From assembly GCA_963995525.1 (NCBI GenBank), contig OZ023206.1, positions 6,612,719 through 6,676,718 of the forward strand: 64,000 bases of DNA. The letters run 5' to 3'. Shown here piece by piece: positions 12,101-21,375 of the stretch; positions within the stretch are counted from its first letter, which is position 1, and each line of letters starts with the position of its first letter. Position numbers and translations under genes: made by a program. The DNA is from Escarpia spicata (lineage: Eukaryota; Annelida; Polychaeta; Sabellida; Siboglinidae). The notes beneath the pieces were generated by a model. The model did no database searches. It was given only the letters and a program-made list of their open reading frames with translations, and was not told the origin of the DNA.

Positions 12101-15100
12101 GGAAATAAATGCTAAATAAGGCTTTATATAAAGGGTTATCGTCATAGGTGAGTTGGTGTGTTCATAAAAAATGTTTGTTTATCGTTAGTTTATTTACACG
12201 ATTACAATAATTGACCCTTATAATGTATGCACGGCTGAAACATTGATATTTTGCATCCATCTTTTTTGTGTTTGTCTAATATAAAACCAAGGAAAACATA
12301 TTTGCCTGTTATGACAACACTCGCAGGTGTTCCTGTACAATGCAACCATTATGCCTGTATGCAGTGAAAGATGATAAACAATTATTTAAACTGTGTTAAA
12401 CACTGTTCACAGGTTTGATGCAGCCAGCCCAGGCATGGTCTTTGTAAAGACAACATGCAGCAGCCCCGAAGAGCGCTTCGAGTTCCTGGTTTGCAGTGAT
12501 GCCTTGCTGCCTTCTGCACCACCACTCGCCATCAAGCCACCCGGCCTCAGTCATGACCGCCAACACTACCTCCTCACAAACATTCGTCCATTTGTGAAGG
12601 ACCTGTATAAGGACGTGCTGTGTCCAAGCCCCTCTGAGAGGGAGGATGCCCCCATGGCGGGGCCCTCCACAGCTCCCGATGCTATCGCATCCACACCACG
12701 CAGAGGAGGTATTCGTGGCCTAGGTCGCCAGCCTTCGCCATCGCCTTCTCCGACCGAGGCATCTGAGAACACGTGGTAGTCCTGGCAGGGGACATGACAA
12801 TGCTGGCAGGGGTCGTGGTGGTGCCAGTGTGGGAAAATGAGAATAAACTCACTGACTGGTTTTGTGAGTCATATAAACTTGCAGCAGTTTTCTTTTGCAA
12901 TTTTATTTTTTTGTACCAATGAGCTTCACTTATTAGAACAATGTCAGTTTATAAATAAATGCATTTACCCGACAAACCAGACTGTTTTTGTGTGTGCTGT
13001 AAAATTCCTAAAAAACATACCACTCCACTAGTATACATAGAAAAGTCTTTTGCTCATAACTTTTTTAATATCCCATACATTTTGTTCATATTTTCAGATA
13101 CTTAACAGGATATCACTATCTAAGATGGTGCAGAATTTCAAAGAAATCCGTTAAGGGTAACTAAGGTACTTTTCAGTAAACGTTCCAAAACTTCAAACGG
13201 CTTTTTCTCAGTTTGAACATTTCTACCCCATATGTGTTCATTGTGACATAACTTCAGATAGGATTACGCTATGCCCACAATATATGTACCATGTTAAAGC
13301 TGATTATATGCTCTTTCCAAAGGTATATATAACTCAATATTTTTAAATTTGTACATGTGACTCATTTCGTTAGGACTCGACACATATAACAAACTTCCGA
13401 GTATATTTGATAATTTTGTTCTGTACTCATTAGCTTATATACAGGGCTACATTTCTCTAATTGGACATTGACACATACAACCACTCGGTAATTAACTAGT
13501 AGTAGGGTAACCAAAAATAGTTTTTTGGATTTATTTTGAATAAACTTTAAACAGTTATCACTTCATGATTATTTGATGTTATGCTATATAAATATCATCA
13601 CTGCATAATAATAATGGGTCTTCTTGCCAACAAAATGATAAGCTCAATCATATTTCTTGATAAATATTAGCAAAGTTGTGATTTTTAAAAAGAACCCCTA
13701 CAAATAGCTCAAAACTGTGTACACTGTGGATGGAAGTTTACCACTGGTCACCTGCAGGGTTAAGACTTGTGAATGCCACTTGGGCTATGCTACAATGAAG
13801 ATCTGGTTTCCTACCTTGACACTGCTGGCCTGAGACTCTGTCTCTTCACTCTCTGACTTAGTGTCTGGCGTCTGAAGCATACACGACATCCTCCGTGAAC
13901 AAATACTCATTTCCTGGTCGAACTTCATGTATCATTTACCTTTTAAGAACTTAACCTTTCAGAGATTGTGAAGTGTGTCAAAGTCCGCAGTGGATTTTTT
14001 TTCTCAGAATTTGCCAAGACATTTTTACATCTCATGGTGGTTGTGTTGAATTACAAATGACTCAAGCTGCATTCTGCGACTACATGACACAGATGTCCCA
14101 AACCGTCATAAAGCAGTTACCTTATATAACCATAAGGAATACCTACATAATGTTGCTTTCAATTTCTGTTCAGCTTTTTTATCCAGAAATGTATTCTACA
14201 TTATTGGTTCATTTTATTTAAAAAAAACTACTATAAAGATGATGAAGTTTCAAGCAATTCTGTTGCCTTGCGGCTGAATGGCAATACATGGACAGCACCA
14301 GGTGGCGCTACTGAAAGAAAATGTTTGATATATTACCCAGACTTCCCCTGCACCGGATGCGACACTTTCAATGATGTCATCGATCTCCTTCTCTATGGTC
14401 AAATCTTTCTTAATGTCCTCCGTCTTCACGACGGGAGTTGCTGCTATGGTCTGTCAACGAGAACGATATCATTAATGTCACTTTACTCCACACTGTAGAA
14501 GACAAAACAATTGTCTCTATACTAAAAACAAAGCCTTAATCAGGGATGAGAGTGACATTCAGAGAAAAAAACGGAAATTTAGCTGTGGCCCACATTTCAG
14601 CCCAAGAGGACTGTCTCATCTAATGGGGGAGGGGGGACTCCTCAAAGATATTTTTAAATTGTAGACGACATATGGTGTATTTTAAGCAATGTTAAATAGA
14701 AAATGTTAACATTTCCAATAGCAAAAAACGCACACGGACTCACGCACACATTGTCATAGTACTAACTTACTTGCTAATGATATTTTCTAGACTGAACCTG
14801 AGTTGGCTGACGGGCAGCTTTCTCCTTGTCAAAACAGCCCATTGATGGGCCATTCTAGCTTTCTTCGTTGCCAGCTCAACTGCTTCCTTAGCTTTGTACT
14901 TGGTGGCTGCCTTCGTCTTTGACATGTTCAGCTCAGTTTTCTTCTCCTCCTTCATCTTTCCTTCCTCGGCAAGATGGATGGAGTAAATTTTGTGTGCACC
15001 CCTCGTGTTGTGAACGAGGCGACCAGTTCTGTTTGTGGAAGTCCTGTATAGTAGTCTTGTTGCTTGCCATGAGTGAGTACTTCACTGTCTGGATAGTGTT

Positions 15101-18100
15101 GAATGTATTAACATTCTTTCTGGCAGTGGCAGTATTCATGATACTAGACATGTGACTAAAAAACACCCTTCCACTTGAGGACCATGAAAGCAGCTCATCA
15201 TTGCAGCCACCAGCTTTAACAAGGCTGGGAACTTGCCAGTAGAGAATATGGTAGCCCACCACGAGTCCAATCTGGAACTTGTGGGTGCTTGTGGAAGTGT
15301 GTTGTCTACATGGAATCGGATACGCCCTCTGTTAAGGTTATAACAGAACATTGGTGACCAGTGTGGGCAGTGCCAGCGTGTGTACTTCAATGCCTTCGGT
15401 TCCCCTCTGACTGTAGCCTGTAGGATCCAATCCGCATAGTTGACATCGGCCTCGCACCACAAACAGTAGGCTTTCCCCGGTACTGATAATTTACTGATGA
15501 ATATATCCAACATAGTGTCTCCAGCCGATCTCTCCAGCCACACCCAATTCCACTTATTCTTGACACTTTTGTCAATGTCCTTCACGCAACATTTGTCTGG
15601 CCGTACAACAAATCGTCGATTAGCCATTGTGTTAAAAAATGATCGACATCTCCACAAAATACATTGTCGTTTCCTATTGGTCCACTGCTTTTGTGCGCGC
15701 ACTTCGAAAGCGCTGAAGCGAACAGCCGCAGAACTATGGGTTTTACTTCGCAGATTCGCGGGTTCGGTTGGGTCGGTTCTGTCTCTAATCGCCAGGCAAC
15801 GTCATTAACACGTGGCGACACCCGGCAGATAGATGGTTAACTCAATCCGCAGATAGATCGTCAGTGAATTGTCCAGGATTTTATATGTCCTACCCCCCAA
15901 CTTTCATTTTTTTCTCCCCGGATTTACACGATTCACAAAAATGCTCTTTGGAGCAGTATAAAAATAGGAATTCCGGCTTTACAAAAATGCTCTTTGGAGC
16001 AGTATAAAAATAGGAATTCTGGCAAAAACCGGAAATTTCTCATCCCTGCCTAATACAAACAAAAACTAATACAAACTAAACACTTTGTCATTTACTCATT
16101 TACATATAGGGGATGGTGTAGCGATACTGTGTATCCAGGGGAACCCAAACACAGGGGATGGTGTAGTGATACCGTGTATTCAGGGGAACCCAAACATAGG
16201 GGATGGTGTAGCGATACCGTGTATCCAGGGGAACACAAACACAGGGGATGGCATAGCGATACCGTGTATCCAGGGGAACACAAACATAGGGGATGGCATA
16301 GCGATACCGTGTATCCAGGGGAACACAAACATAGGGGATGGCATAGCGATACCGTGTATCCAGGGGAACACAAACATAGGGGATGGTGTAGCATTAAACC
16401 AGAAAATGAGACAGGAATACCATTACCTTTGTAGTTTTCGGGGTTGTTACGAATACCTCGCCCTCTGCCTCCAGCTTCTTCTTTGAAGGTCGACTTACGC
16501 GCCCTGACCTTTGTACAGCTGCAGAGTGGAGAAAAAACAACAAAAATAAACTCATACAAAGGATGTACATCAACAAAAATAAGTTGATACAAATTTATGG
16601 AGGCCAAGTGAAGATCAGTTTTGGGTTTAATTTTGAATTCAACATATTTGTGAATTTGCATTGAAAAAAAAAAAAACAGCTTTAACTGAATCCTGCAAAT
16701 TTATATGAATTGAATTAATTTATCAAACTGAAAAAAATAATTGATGGCTTTCTATAAATGTACACATAAAATATGTTCAACTGTACCATTTTAGAATTAC
16801 CCATTATTAATGTGTATGGTCAAACACTAAATAAAACAAAGCTGGTTGCTTTGTTGGATTCTCCATACGGAAGCTCAACAAACAAAACCTGCAACATGTG
16901 TTCTATTTGACCAAGGGGTAATCAAACATTTCCACAAAGGTTTATATGTAAATCATGAAACAACAAATTATAGCAAAGCTTCAGTTCATTATTCAAATGC
17001 CACCATTTAGTCAAGTTTCCGACCAACAACTTACTACCAACAGACTTCGTCATCATCTCTGTAATGTTTGTAACGTCCGACCCCATGGGTATGAACTTCG
17101 CCCTATCCTCGTCGCTCAACCCTTCCCACAATTCCTGCAACCGTTTCTCGACCTGCTCCTCGGAGTCCTTCGGATTCTCCTCACGCACAGAATCACGTCG
17201 CTTCTGACAGAACACCGCAAACTGCGTTGCGAACTGGTCAGCCAGTTTCCGCGGCGACGACCTCTGTCCTCTGAGGTGACGCATACGTTTGCGTGGCGGT
17301 GACGCAGGCAGCGGTGACGCTGCCACATCCACACCATCCTCATCCACTGTCTGTACTTTCCGCTTCACGTACTTGCGCTTCTGAACCGCAACGCCATTTG
17401 ATAGTGCTGCCACCTGCTGGTTCTCGGGTGCGGGTTTTGTTGCGACGGGCTCCGTCGGTTCGTAGACGAATGTGTAGGTCTGTTGTCGCTCCAGTCTACT
17501 CATAGGAAGGGCCTCCTCTGTCGCGACGACAGCAACTTCCCACGCCTTGCGACGACTCTGTTTCACCATGTACCGGTCCCGGTCCTTCTTGTGCTTAGCG
17601 ATCATCTCGGTGCAGAACCGTTCGAACGCTTTCTTCCCCTCGAAGGCGATCATCGAGCCCTCCGAAACCCACCCCCGCTCGGCCTCGTTGCCAAAGAACT
17701 GCACATGGTAGAGCCGCGTCTGTCGCAGGTCACCTGGTGTGACAAACAAACAGTAAGTACGACAATTGTAATTATTATTTTCTGTACTTCTACAGTAAAT
17801 ACACACATCTGAAAAACCAAGAAACTTGAATGTACATCACACGGATCAAACTACAAACTACCATAATGACTGTATGTATTTGGACACTTAACGGCTGTCC
17901 AAAAACATACAATACAAAACACTGAATGGTGCCCAAACAGTGTCCACGTATACCTGCCATCATTACGGTCAGTATGTATTCCGACGTAGATACTTAGGGT
18001 GTCCAAAAGCAGTAGTCATTACGTTCTATACAAGGCACCAAAATAATCCATTTGATCGACTGACGGATTGCATACAACGTGAAGAATTGGTTAGGTTCCG

Positions 18101-19691
18101 TACATTTCACAACTACTCTGCCGACTTGCCTTTGATGCGCGTATAGACACCTTGGTACGGATCGTACGCTACCATGCATGGCCACCAGGGGTGACCGCTG
18201 ACCTTTGCCCACATCAGATCTCCCACAAGCCACCTGGCAGGAAGTTTCTCAGCCATCACTGGAGGCACCTACAACCAGCAAGACTGCGACTATCATCACT
18301 ATACGGTTTGGGTGTATAGTAATCAATAATAATAAGGTAACTTCTTTTGCACCAAAATCATTGGAAACCAAACTCAGGGGCGTATCAAGACTGAAGGGTT
18401 GGTCAATCAAAAACTGATTTATAAGCAGTATGAAAAAAACAGATGGACAGGGAGCTAAGGTCGAGGCAAGGTTATAAAAGTTTTTAAATGACAGCCGAAT
18501 AATTGTGTGATATGTAACAGATTTGACAATAAGAGCAAGCATATTCCAAAGAGTTGGTACAGCAACAGAGAAAGCCATAGTTCTAATGTTAGTGTTGACT
18601 CTAGGAACAAAAAGTAAATCACAAATGGATGATCGAAGCTGTATAGGTTTTCTTATTAAGCAACGAATATAAATATGCCGGTAGCTTACATAAAACTACC
18701 TGGTAGGTAACTGTACAGATCTTAAAATGATACAATACTGGTAGGAAGCCAACGCAGACACCACAGAAGCAGCATTTAGTTAACCAGAAAACCAGAGACC
18801 GAGTCACAATCCATGATAATTAATTTTGCACACATTGTAATTTCATGACATCTTCAACAACATTATGAGAGAATAACAATAGTCTAGATTACTGGCAACA
18901 AGTGCCGTTGCAATAGTTTTTTCTACAAAATATGCACACTGACAAAAACGGCATTAATCACAAATACGATATCATTGACAAATTTGAGAAATATGGTTTG
19001 TGTTAGGAATAAAACTTGTACCACAGCCTCCTGTTTGATGGCAGCGTCTCGACTTGCTTCCTGCATCTTCCTGTCTCTCTTCTTTTCCATCAGCTGTTTC
19101 TTGATGTCGCCCTTTGTCTTCGCCCGTCCGAACCTCGTCGGTGTAAACCCCGTGGCGACTGACACTGGTAGTGCTGGGGCGACTGGGTGCATAGGTATGC
19201 CAACACTCGGTGGAGCCGTCGAGTCATATGACTGCGCTGGTGGGGTGGGGGCAGGGTGGCTACACAGCGTACCCTCGTGGAACGACCGCCGAATCCTCAG
19301 CTTGATCGGTGGAGATGGTATTGGTGCCAACTGAGATGGACACGTCGAATGTGATTTGACCGAGGGCGAGTTACATGCTGCAGCGGCACTATCTGGTGGT
19401 GGCGCTGCGGTGACTGGCAACGGGGTGGTGTTTGCTGTGAAGGTCTGGCTTTGGCACACAGTCTCCATGGGGACGATGTTGGCGAACTGCGGCAGGTGGG
19501 AGTCAGTTGACACACCGTGGCTGTTGGTCTTGCTCATCGCCATACGTGGGTGCTGGGTGAGGGTGGGCACTTGGGGTAGGTGGTGGCGGATGACCGGCAC
19601 TGCTTGACCTGTCACCCGGTCACCTCCGGTCACCCCATTGCCATGGGGGGAGGAGGATGCCATGTCTGTGTCAACGGTGCACGTGTCACAT
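2978..19691 (-). CDS. NSD: NSD-family histone methyltransferase, 5' and middle part (10 exons)
   Basis: Minus-strand gene assembled from exons 19022-19691, 18130-18268, 17038-17733, 16427-16518, 14337-14450, 13815-13871, 7149-7413, 3979-4179, 3565-3744 and 2978-3134. All nine junctions keep phase. Domain order is low-complexity N-terminus, PWWP1 ([11 protein letters not shown]), HMG-like helices, linkers, a PHD finger ([13 protein letters not shown]), a second PHD ([22 protein letters not shown]), a C-rich block ([10 protein letters not shown]) and a last PHD running into PWWP2 ([11 protein letters not shown]). Known family role: NSD1/2/3 are nuclear enzymes that dimethylate histone H3 lysine 36; PWWP and PHD modules bind nucleosomes and partners. 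The HMG-like segment is most like NSD2. PWWP2, AWS, SET and post-SET are not in the window and should lie to the left. The true 5' end is uncertain. Introns are full of repeats and transposons. Family call is firm; the paralogue is not. Confidence 0.93.
3135..3564 (-). other. NSD intron (430 bp)
   Basis: A+T-rich intron with GT and AG ends in phase 1. No gene seen. Confidence 0.85.
3565..3744 (-). CDS. NSD: NSD exon: C-rich/PHD block [10 protein letters not shown]
   Basis: Acceptor TGTCCTTGCAG; donor AGCG/GTCAGTG. It encodes [18 protein letters not shown], an IICSEHF segment and WCFQCSSG. This is the NSD-specific cysteine-rich finger and the first zinc ligands of the next PHD, which is completed by exon 2978-3134. 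Both junctions are phase 1 and both split Gly codons. An ORF reading past 3565 (into 3401) is intron read-through, not exon. Confidence 0.94.
3979..4179 (-). CDS. NSD: NSD exon: second PHD finger
   Basis: Encodes [17 protein letters not shown], then [14 protein letters not shown] and [10 protein letters not shown], ending with an NPKNTKATK segment. This matches the PHD-II block of NSD proteins, with the complete Cys/His ligand set visible. Acceptor is TCTGCACAG/GCAGTC; donor is AAAAG/GTGGG. The acceptor sits inside a short tandem repeat (4160-4340) that also contains a second copy of the same acceptor motif, so alternative 3' splice-site use is conceivable. Confidence 0.94.
4160..4340. repeat. 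About 27-bp intronic tandem repeat over a splice acceptor
   Basis: The motif AAAACATGTG recurs at 4163, 4191, 4218 (AAAACACGTG) and 4245, then in decayed form to about 4340. Spacing is 27-28 bp. The first unit overlaps the 5' edge of the NSD PHD-II exon, and a TCTGCACAG acceptor-like motif (minus strand) recurs near 4232-4244. Confidence 0.85.
4341..7148 (-). other. Large NSD intron
   Basis: No exon or conserved protein seen on either strand. A degenerate short repeat built on CACACCAAG.GCAAT occurs at about 4510-4640 and again at 7090-7125 next to the PHD-I exon donor, so the two intron ends share a repeat. Predicted ORFs here are short and show no recognisable domain. Confidence 0.6.
7149..7413 (-). 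CDS. NSD: NSD exon: first PHD finger
   Basis: Reads [12 protein letters not shown], an acidic linker, then [13 protein letters not shown], a SFHLSCVGL segment and FVCDECTTG. This is the PHD-I finger of NSD proteins and joins exactly to SHTCFVC in the next exon, the spacing seen in the family. Acceptor TTTCTGCCTCCAG is strong; donor is ACGACAG/GTTTGT. Enters phase 0, leaves phase 1. Confidence 0.94.
7414..8011 (-). other. NSD intron, unique part
   Basis: No exon recognised. A plus-strand ORF crosses this stretch but begins antisense to the PHD-I exon and has no domain I recognise. Confidence 0.5.
8012..8792. repeat. 62-bp tandem repeat, about 12.5 copies
   Basis: TATTACTACGCTAAC-type starts at 8012, 8074 and 8136 give a 62-bp period. 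Each unit carries GCACTGTCAG and CTCCTCTCATGC. The last unit decays near 8792. 62 is not a multiple of three and no frame stays open, so it is non-coding intronic satellite. Confidence 0.96.
8793..9926. other. Intronic DNA, no gene seen
   Basis: Unique A+T-rich sequence between the 62-bp repeat and the TIR of the DDE-type transposon. A plus-strand ORF of 84 codons (9310-9564) has no recognisable domain. Confidence 0.5.
10444..10706 (+). pseudogene. Transposase exon 1 (N-terminus)
   Basis: ATG at 10444 opens [21 protein letters not shown] frameshift near 10530 is needed to continue into [20 protein letters not shown] and a long acidic Asp/Glu stretch ending LAKVS. The exon stops at a good donor, TTTCAG/GTATGC. 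The acidic N-terminal region fits the N-terminus of this transposase family. Because a shift is required, this copy is inactive. Confidence 0.55.
11326..12034 (+). pseudogene. Transposase exon 2, frameshifted catalytic part
   Basis: Begins [16 protein letters not shown] and continues to [20 protein letters not shown] and [10 protein letters not shown]. At least two frame changes follow (near 11590 and 11690) to read [13 protein letters not shown], then [15 protein letters not shown] and [17 protein letters not shown]. In relatives these two boxes normally carry Gly (GQNKN, GHTKF); both are Val here. Compared with relatives, a long segment between exon 1 and this exon is missing. The donor CACTTCAG/GTACAT joins exon 3 in phase. 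Role would be strand cleavage and joining during transposition; this copy is dead. Confidence 0.7.
12413..12779 (+). pseudogene. Transposase exon 3 (C-terminus)
   Basis: Acceptor CACTGTTCACAG/GTTTGATG completes an Arg codon split with exon 2, giving [16 protein letters not shown] across the junction. It continues [14 protein letters not shown] and [14 protein letters not shown], then a Ser/Pro-rich tail ending at TAG 12777-12779. The match of splice phase and motif order supports one spliced gene. No break is visible in this exon. Confidence 0.7.
12780..13814. other. Transposon 3' region and adjoining intron
   Basis: A+T-rich, no gene. The right inverted end lies at about 13341-13386; the remainder to 13814 is NSD intron. 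Confidence 0.6.
13815..13871 (-). CDS. NSD: NSD exon: 19-codon acidic linker
   Basis: Acceptor TGTATGCTTCAG/ACGCC and donor GTCAAG/GTAGGAAA flank exactly 57 bp in phase 0. It reads [19 protein letters not shown]. It fits between linker exon 14337-14450 and PHD-I exon 7149-7413, both phase 0 at these ends. Being a multiple of three it could be skipped without a frame change. No domain; the support is splice signals and phase. Confidence 0.72.
13872..14336 (-). other. NSD intron (465 bp)
   Basis: No gene. It contains a CACCAGGTGGCGCTA motif near 14296-14311 resembling the CTCF consensus. Confidence 0.6.
14337..14450 (-). CDS. NSD: NSD exon: linker between HMG region and PHD fingers
   Basis: Acceptor TCGTTGACAG/ACCATA and donor GTCTGG/GTAATA flank 114 bp (38 codons, phase 0). 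It reads [20 protein letters not shown], then [18 protein letters not shown], a charged, probably flexible linker. Phase agrees with the ...TTPKTTK exon upstream and the 19-codon exon downstream. Confidence 0.78.
14451..14766 (-). other. NSD intron, no gene seen
   Basis: Short A+T-rich stretch with a G-rich run near 14625. Nothing recognised. Confidence 0.6.
14767..15702 (-). pseudogene. Decayed insert with a zinc-finger-like N-terminus (probably mobile)
   Basis: Minus-strand reading begins [13 protein letters not shown] and contains [27 protein letters not shown] and [15 protein letters not shown]. It then needs several frame changes to continue through a stretch ending NNKTTIQ-type and WSPRSQHEG sequence to a lysine-rich end ([15 protein letters not shown]). 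C-x2-C followed by His-containing sequence looks like the BED/TTF-type finger of transposon proteins. It cannot be an NSD exon: its end is phase 2 and the next NSD exon is phase 0. I do not recognise the family with certainty. Confidence 0.45.
15703..16107 (-). other. NSD intron with a 46-bp direct duplication
   Basis: ACAAAAATGCTCTTTGG is repeated from about 15936 and 15982, each copy running through GCAGTATAAAAATAGGAATTC, giving a 46-bp direct repeat. Otherwise nothing recognised. Confidence 0.7.
16108..16392. repeat. 45-bp tandem repeat, about 6 copies
   Basis: AGGGGATGGTGTAGCGAT starts at 16108, 16153 and 16198 and repeats to about 16392. The unit is 15 codons, so frames stay open on both strands ([12 protein letters not shown] on plus, [15 protein letters not shown] on minus), but it sits in an intron beginning only 35 bp past an NSD donor. 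The open frames follow from unit length. Confidence 0.95.
16427..16518 (-). CDS. NSD: NSD exon: basic linker after HMG-like region
   Basis: Acceptor TTCTCCACTCTGCAG and donor ACAAAG/GTAATG. Reads [20 protein letters not shown] then [11 protein letters not shown], with the first Ala codon split with exon 17038-17733 (phase 1). The basic RPSKKK run could act in DNA contact or nuclear import; that is inference. Confidence 0.82.
16519..17037 (-). other. NSD intron, no gene seen
   Basis: A+T-rich; a poly-A run lies at about 16663-16676. Nothing else recognised. Confidence 0.7.
17038..17733 (-). CDS. NSD: NSD exon: rest of PWWP1 and HMG-like region
   Basis: Largest clear exon (696 bp). It starts [20 protein letters not shown], the second half of the PWWP1 beta-barrel, then [20 protein letters not shown] and the helical bundle ([14 protein letters not shown]). 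A Pro/Ser-rich linker with [10 protein letters not shown] follows, and then an HMG-box-like segment: [46 protein letters not shown]. Acceptor is TTTGTCACACCAG; donor TTG/GTAGTAAG is slightly weak but keeps phase 1 with the next exon. The PWWP-then-HMG order is typical of NSD2-like proteins. G+C is higher than in the flanking introns. Confidence 0.93.
17734..18129 (-). other. NSD intron with a GC donor (396 bp)
   Basis: Begins GCAAGT (minus strand) instead of GT and ends CACCAG. No gene inside. Confidence 0.8.
18130..18268 (-). CDS. NSD: NSD exon: PWWP1 core
   Basis: Reads [20 protein letters not shown], then [20 protein letters not shown] and VYTRIK. This contains the PWWP signature motif (here HPWWP) and the DLMWAKV lead-in strand. 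Acceptor GCTGGTTGTAG; 3' end AAAG/GCAAGT, a GC-type donor. Joining to exon 17038-17733 completes a Gly codon and gives the family sequence TRIKG-DLRQ...YHVQFFG. PWWP domains bind methylated H3K36 and DNA (family knowledge). Confidence 0.92.
18269..19021 (-). other. NSD intron (753 bp)
   Basis: No gene recognised on either strand. Confidence 0.65.
19022..19691 (-). CDS. NSD: NSD exon: N-terminal Pro/Ser/Thr-rich region
   Basis: Open for 223 codons. An ATG at 19663 opens [19 protein letters not shown] with a fair Kozak context (GACATGG). An acceptor-like TGTCTGTTTTCTAG lies just upstream at 19691, so this is either an internal exon entered in phase 2 or the first coding exon. The middle is Pro/Ser/Thr-rich and probably disordered. 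A basic stretch follows: [12 protein letters not shown], then [37 protein letters not shown]. The donor GCTGTG/GTACAAG is phase 0 and matches exon 18130-18268. About 105 bp of this exon (19532-19637) recurs at 32124-32228. Assignment to NSD rests on phase and position. Confidence 0.75.
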
Positions 19692-20578
19692 CTAGAAAAC
19701 AGACAATCGGCCACTCGTCATCACATAGTCCAGTCATGCCCTGACAGTTTATCATGATGCATCCAATTTACTCGATTTTACCACGTTATATACCACATAT
19801 TATAAACAGTTAACAAAATACCCTTCCTCCCATAGGGATACCTTACTTCATAAGCAACTATAGGTGACCATGTTCAATGTTAGGTGTCATAAAGTATTCT
19901 TTTTTGGAAATCTGTGTAACTTTGAAAAGTTGTTTTGTAATCCTGTGTATGCTTTCTACGACTGTTCCAAGCTACAGTGTCCACATGATGCAATTATGTC
20001 AAATCTTTGCGTGTATGTGAAATCATCACTTTACACCAGACGTCATATTCTGCCACACACTCCCGAGTCCTTACAGCAGGCGAACAAAATCACCAAAATA
20101 TGGGTGCACATAGTTATTTTGTATATAACTTAAATTTAACCCAGTATTGGGGTATGTAAAGCCAAACTGACCCATCCCAATACAGTTTGGCTAAAAACAA
20201 ATTCATGTTTTTAGCCACACTGGCTTGCATTATGATGCTTGGAGTTACTGTGCTGTACACTATAACATGATTATATACTAACCTACTATTATTGAATGCT
20301 TGTACAATTTGAGTAAATAAATCTACTTCTATTCTGTTCTATCCGCCAATGTATATGTTCCCCAAGTTAGTTCTAAAAGCCGCCACTGGTCGTGGCTCAT
20401 CTGGAAGGGTGTATTGAATCACGCAAAGTGAAATGAACCAAATTTGTTGTTTTTTACACTGCTCCACCGAGTTCTGGGTAATATGCTAGAACAGAGGAAG
20501 CAGATTAATCAGCACTTGTGAAGAGTTCAGGCGTACTTTATTTATACCATTTATATAGCCCAAGAACTAGTCCTACAA
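19692..20578. other. No gene seen
   Basis: A+T-rich. A short hairpin (CCAAACTG ... CAGTTTGG) lies near 20162-20192. Upstream NSD exons, if any, are not recognisable. Confidence 0.5.
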
Positions 20579-20956
20579 TCGAATCTGGACCTACCTCGAT
20601 TTTGCCGTTATAGCTAAATTTTTGCTTCAATTTGATACCTCAGCGGGTTAGTTCCATCATTCAACATCCCAGGCATATTTATGTTATAAAAATGTTGCAT
20701 CTTTAATGAAGCACAAATAGCGACCCAGTTTGCACTAGTCTGAGCCGCTGCAGATGTGTATTACTGCATCGCATGCTAGAAATGAACGTTATGTTAATGC
20801 AAACCGACATGCTATTTATGCCTCAACAATGTGCTAATATGCAAAAATTTTAAATGTTAACATGTCTGGGATGATGTTGAATGATGGAACTACCCCTCTG
20901 AGATATCAGGCAAACATTTAGTTATAACTGCGAAATCGAGTTGGGTCCAGATTCGA
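20579..20956. mobile_element. Palindromic (foldback) MITE, 378 bp
   Basis: TCGAATCTGGACC at 20579 matches in reverse GGTCCAGATTCGA ending 20956. The arms are similar over at least 100 bp (left to about 20682, right from about 20861), sharing AGTTCCATCATTCAACATC near their inner ends, and weaker symmetry (AAATAGC, GTTTGCA) runs almost to the centre. No ORF. A non-autonomous DNA element is the simplest reading; no clear target duplication. Confidence 0.85.
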
Positions 20957-21375
20957 TACAAGTGCCCTACGATCTATCTTTATTTTCATATCCGACTGTA
21001 TTTATTCAATCATTCATTCATTGTACATAATTTTAGGCATGCAATATTATAATATTAGGAGGACCCCAACTCCACAAAAAACGCCACTTAATTTAGCAGG
21101 TTGTACATTAACCCATTTCATTCGGGATACGCCTACGGGCGTAGTTAACCTTTTCATTCGGGATACGCCTGCAGGCGTAGTCAACGCACGTGACGGCCTT
21201 ATCGGGTATTTATAGAAACTGTGTGCATCGTAGCAAGCTTTTCCCATTTTTCCCATGATGCAGTATGACCACACTACCGGTTTGGAAGCCATTTGCAAAT
21301 TTTCAACCGCGTGTTTATCTGCAAGTTTGGAGTGAAGTTCGAGTTCGATATTTTGGAGATTTTTGGCATTTAAAA

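Larger units (their letters stand above)
9927..13386 (+). mobile_element. Internally deleted DDE-type DNA transposon nested in an NSD intron
   Basis: Inverted ends: TATGTGACGAGTCCTGACG from 9927 matches in reverse the sequence ending at 13386 (TATGTGTCGAGTCCTAACG), with ACGAAATGAGTC and ATGTAC conserved further in, roughly 45 bp in total. TTAA precedes the left end but the right flank reads TAAC, so the target duplication is not convincing. The plus strand carries spliced remains of a transposase-like gene with [21 protein letters not shown] and HTKFAP motifs. I know these from a widespread invertebrate transposon protein whose superfamily name I cannot assign. Confidence 0.75.

Noticed and set aside
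14767..14955. Basic ORF as an additional NSD exon
   Set aside because: It would leave in phase 2, while the adjoining NSD exons are phase 0 and already join in frame without it.
16092..16661. 189-codon minus ORF and 133-codon plus ORF
   Set aside because: Both are produced by the 45-bp repeat running past the NSD exon; the exon's true frame is a different one.
17116..17812. Plus-strand and other-frame ORFs over the PWWP/HMG exon
   Set aside because: Shadows of the NSD exon; no family match.
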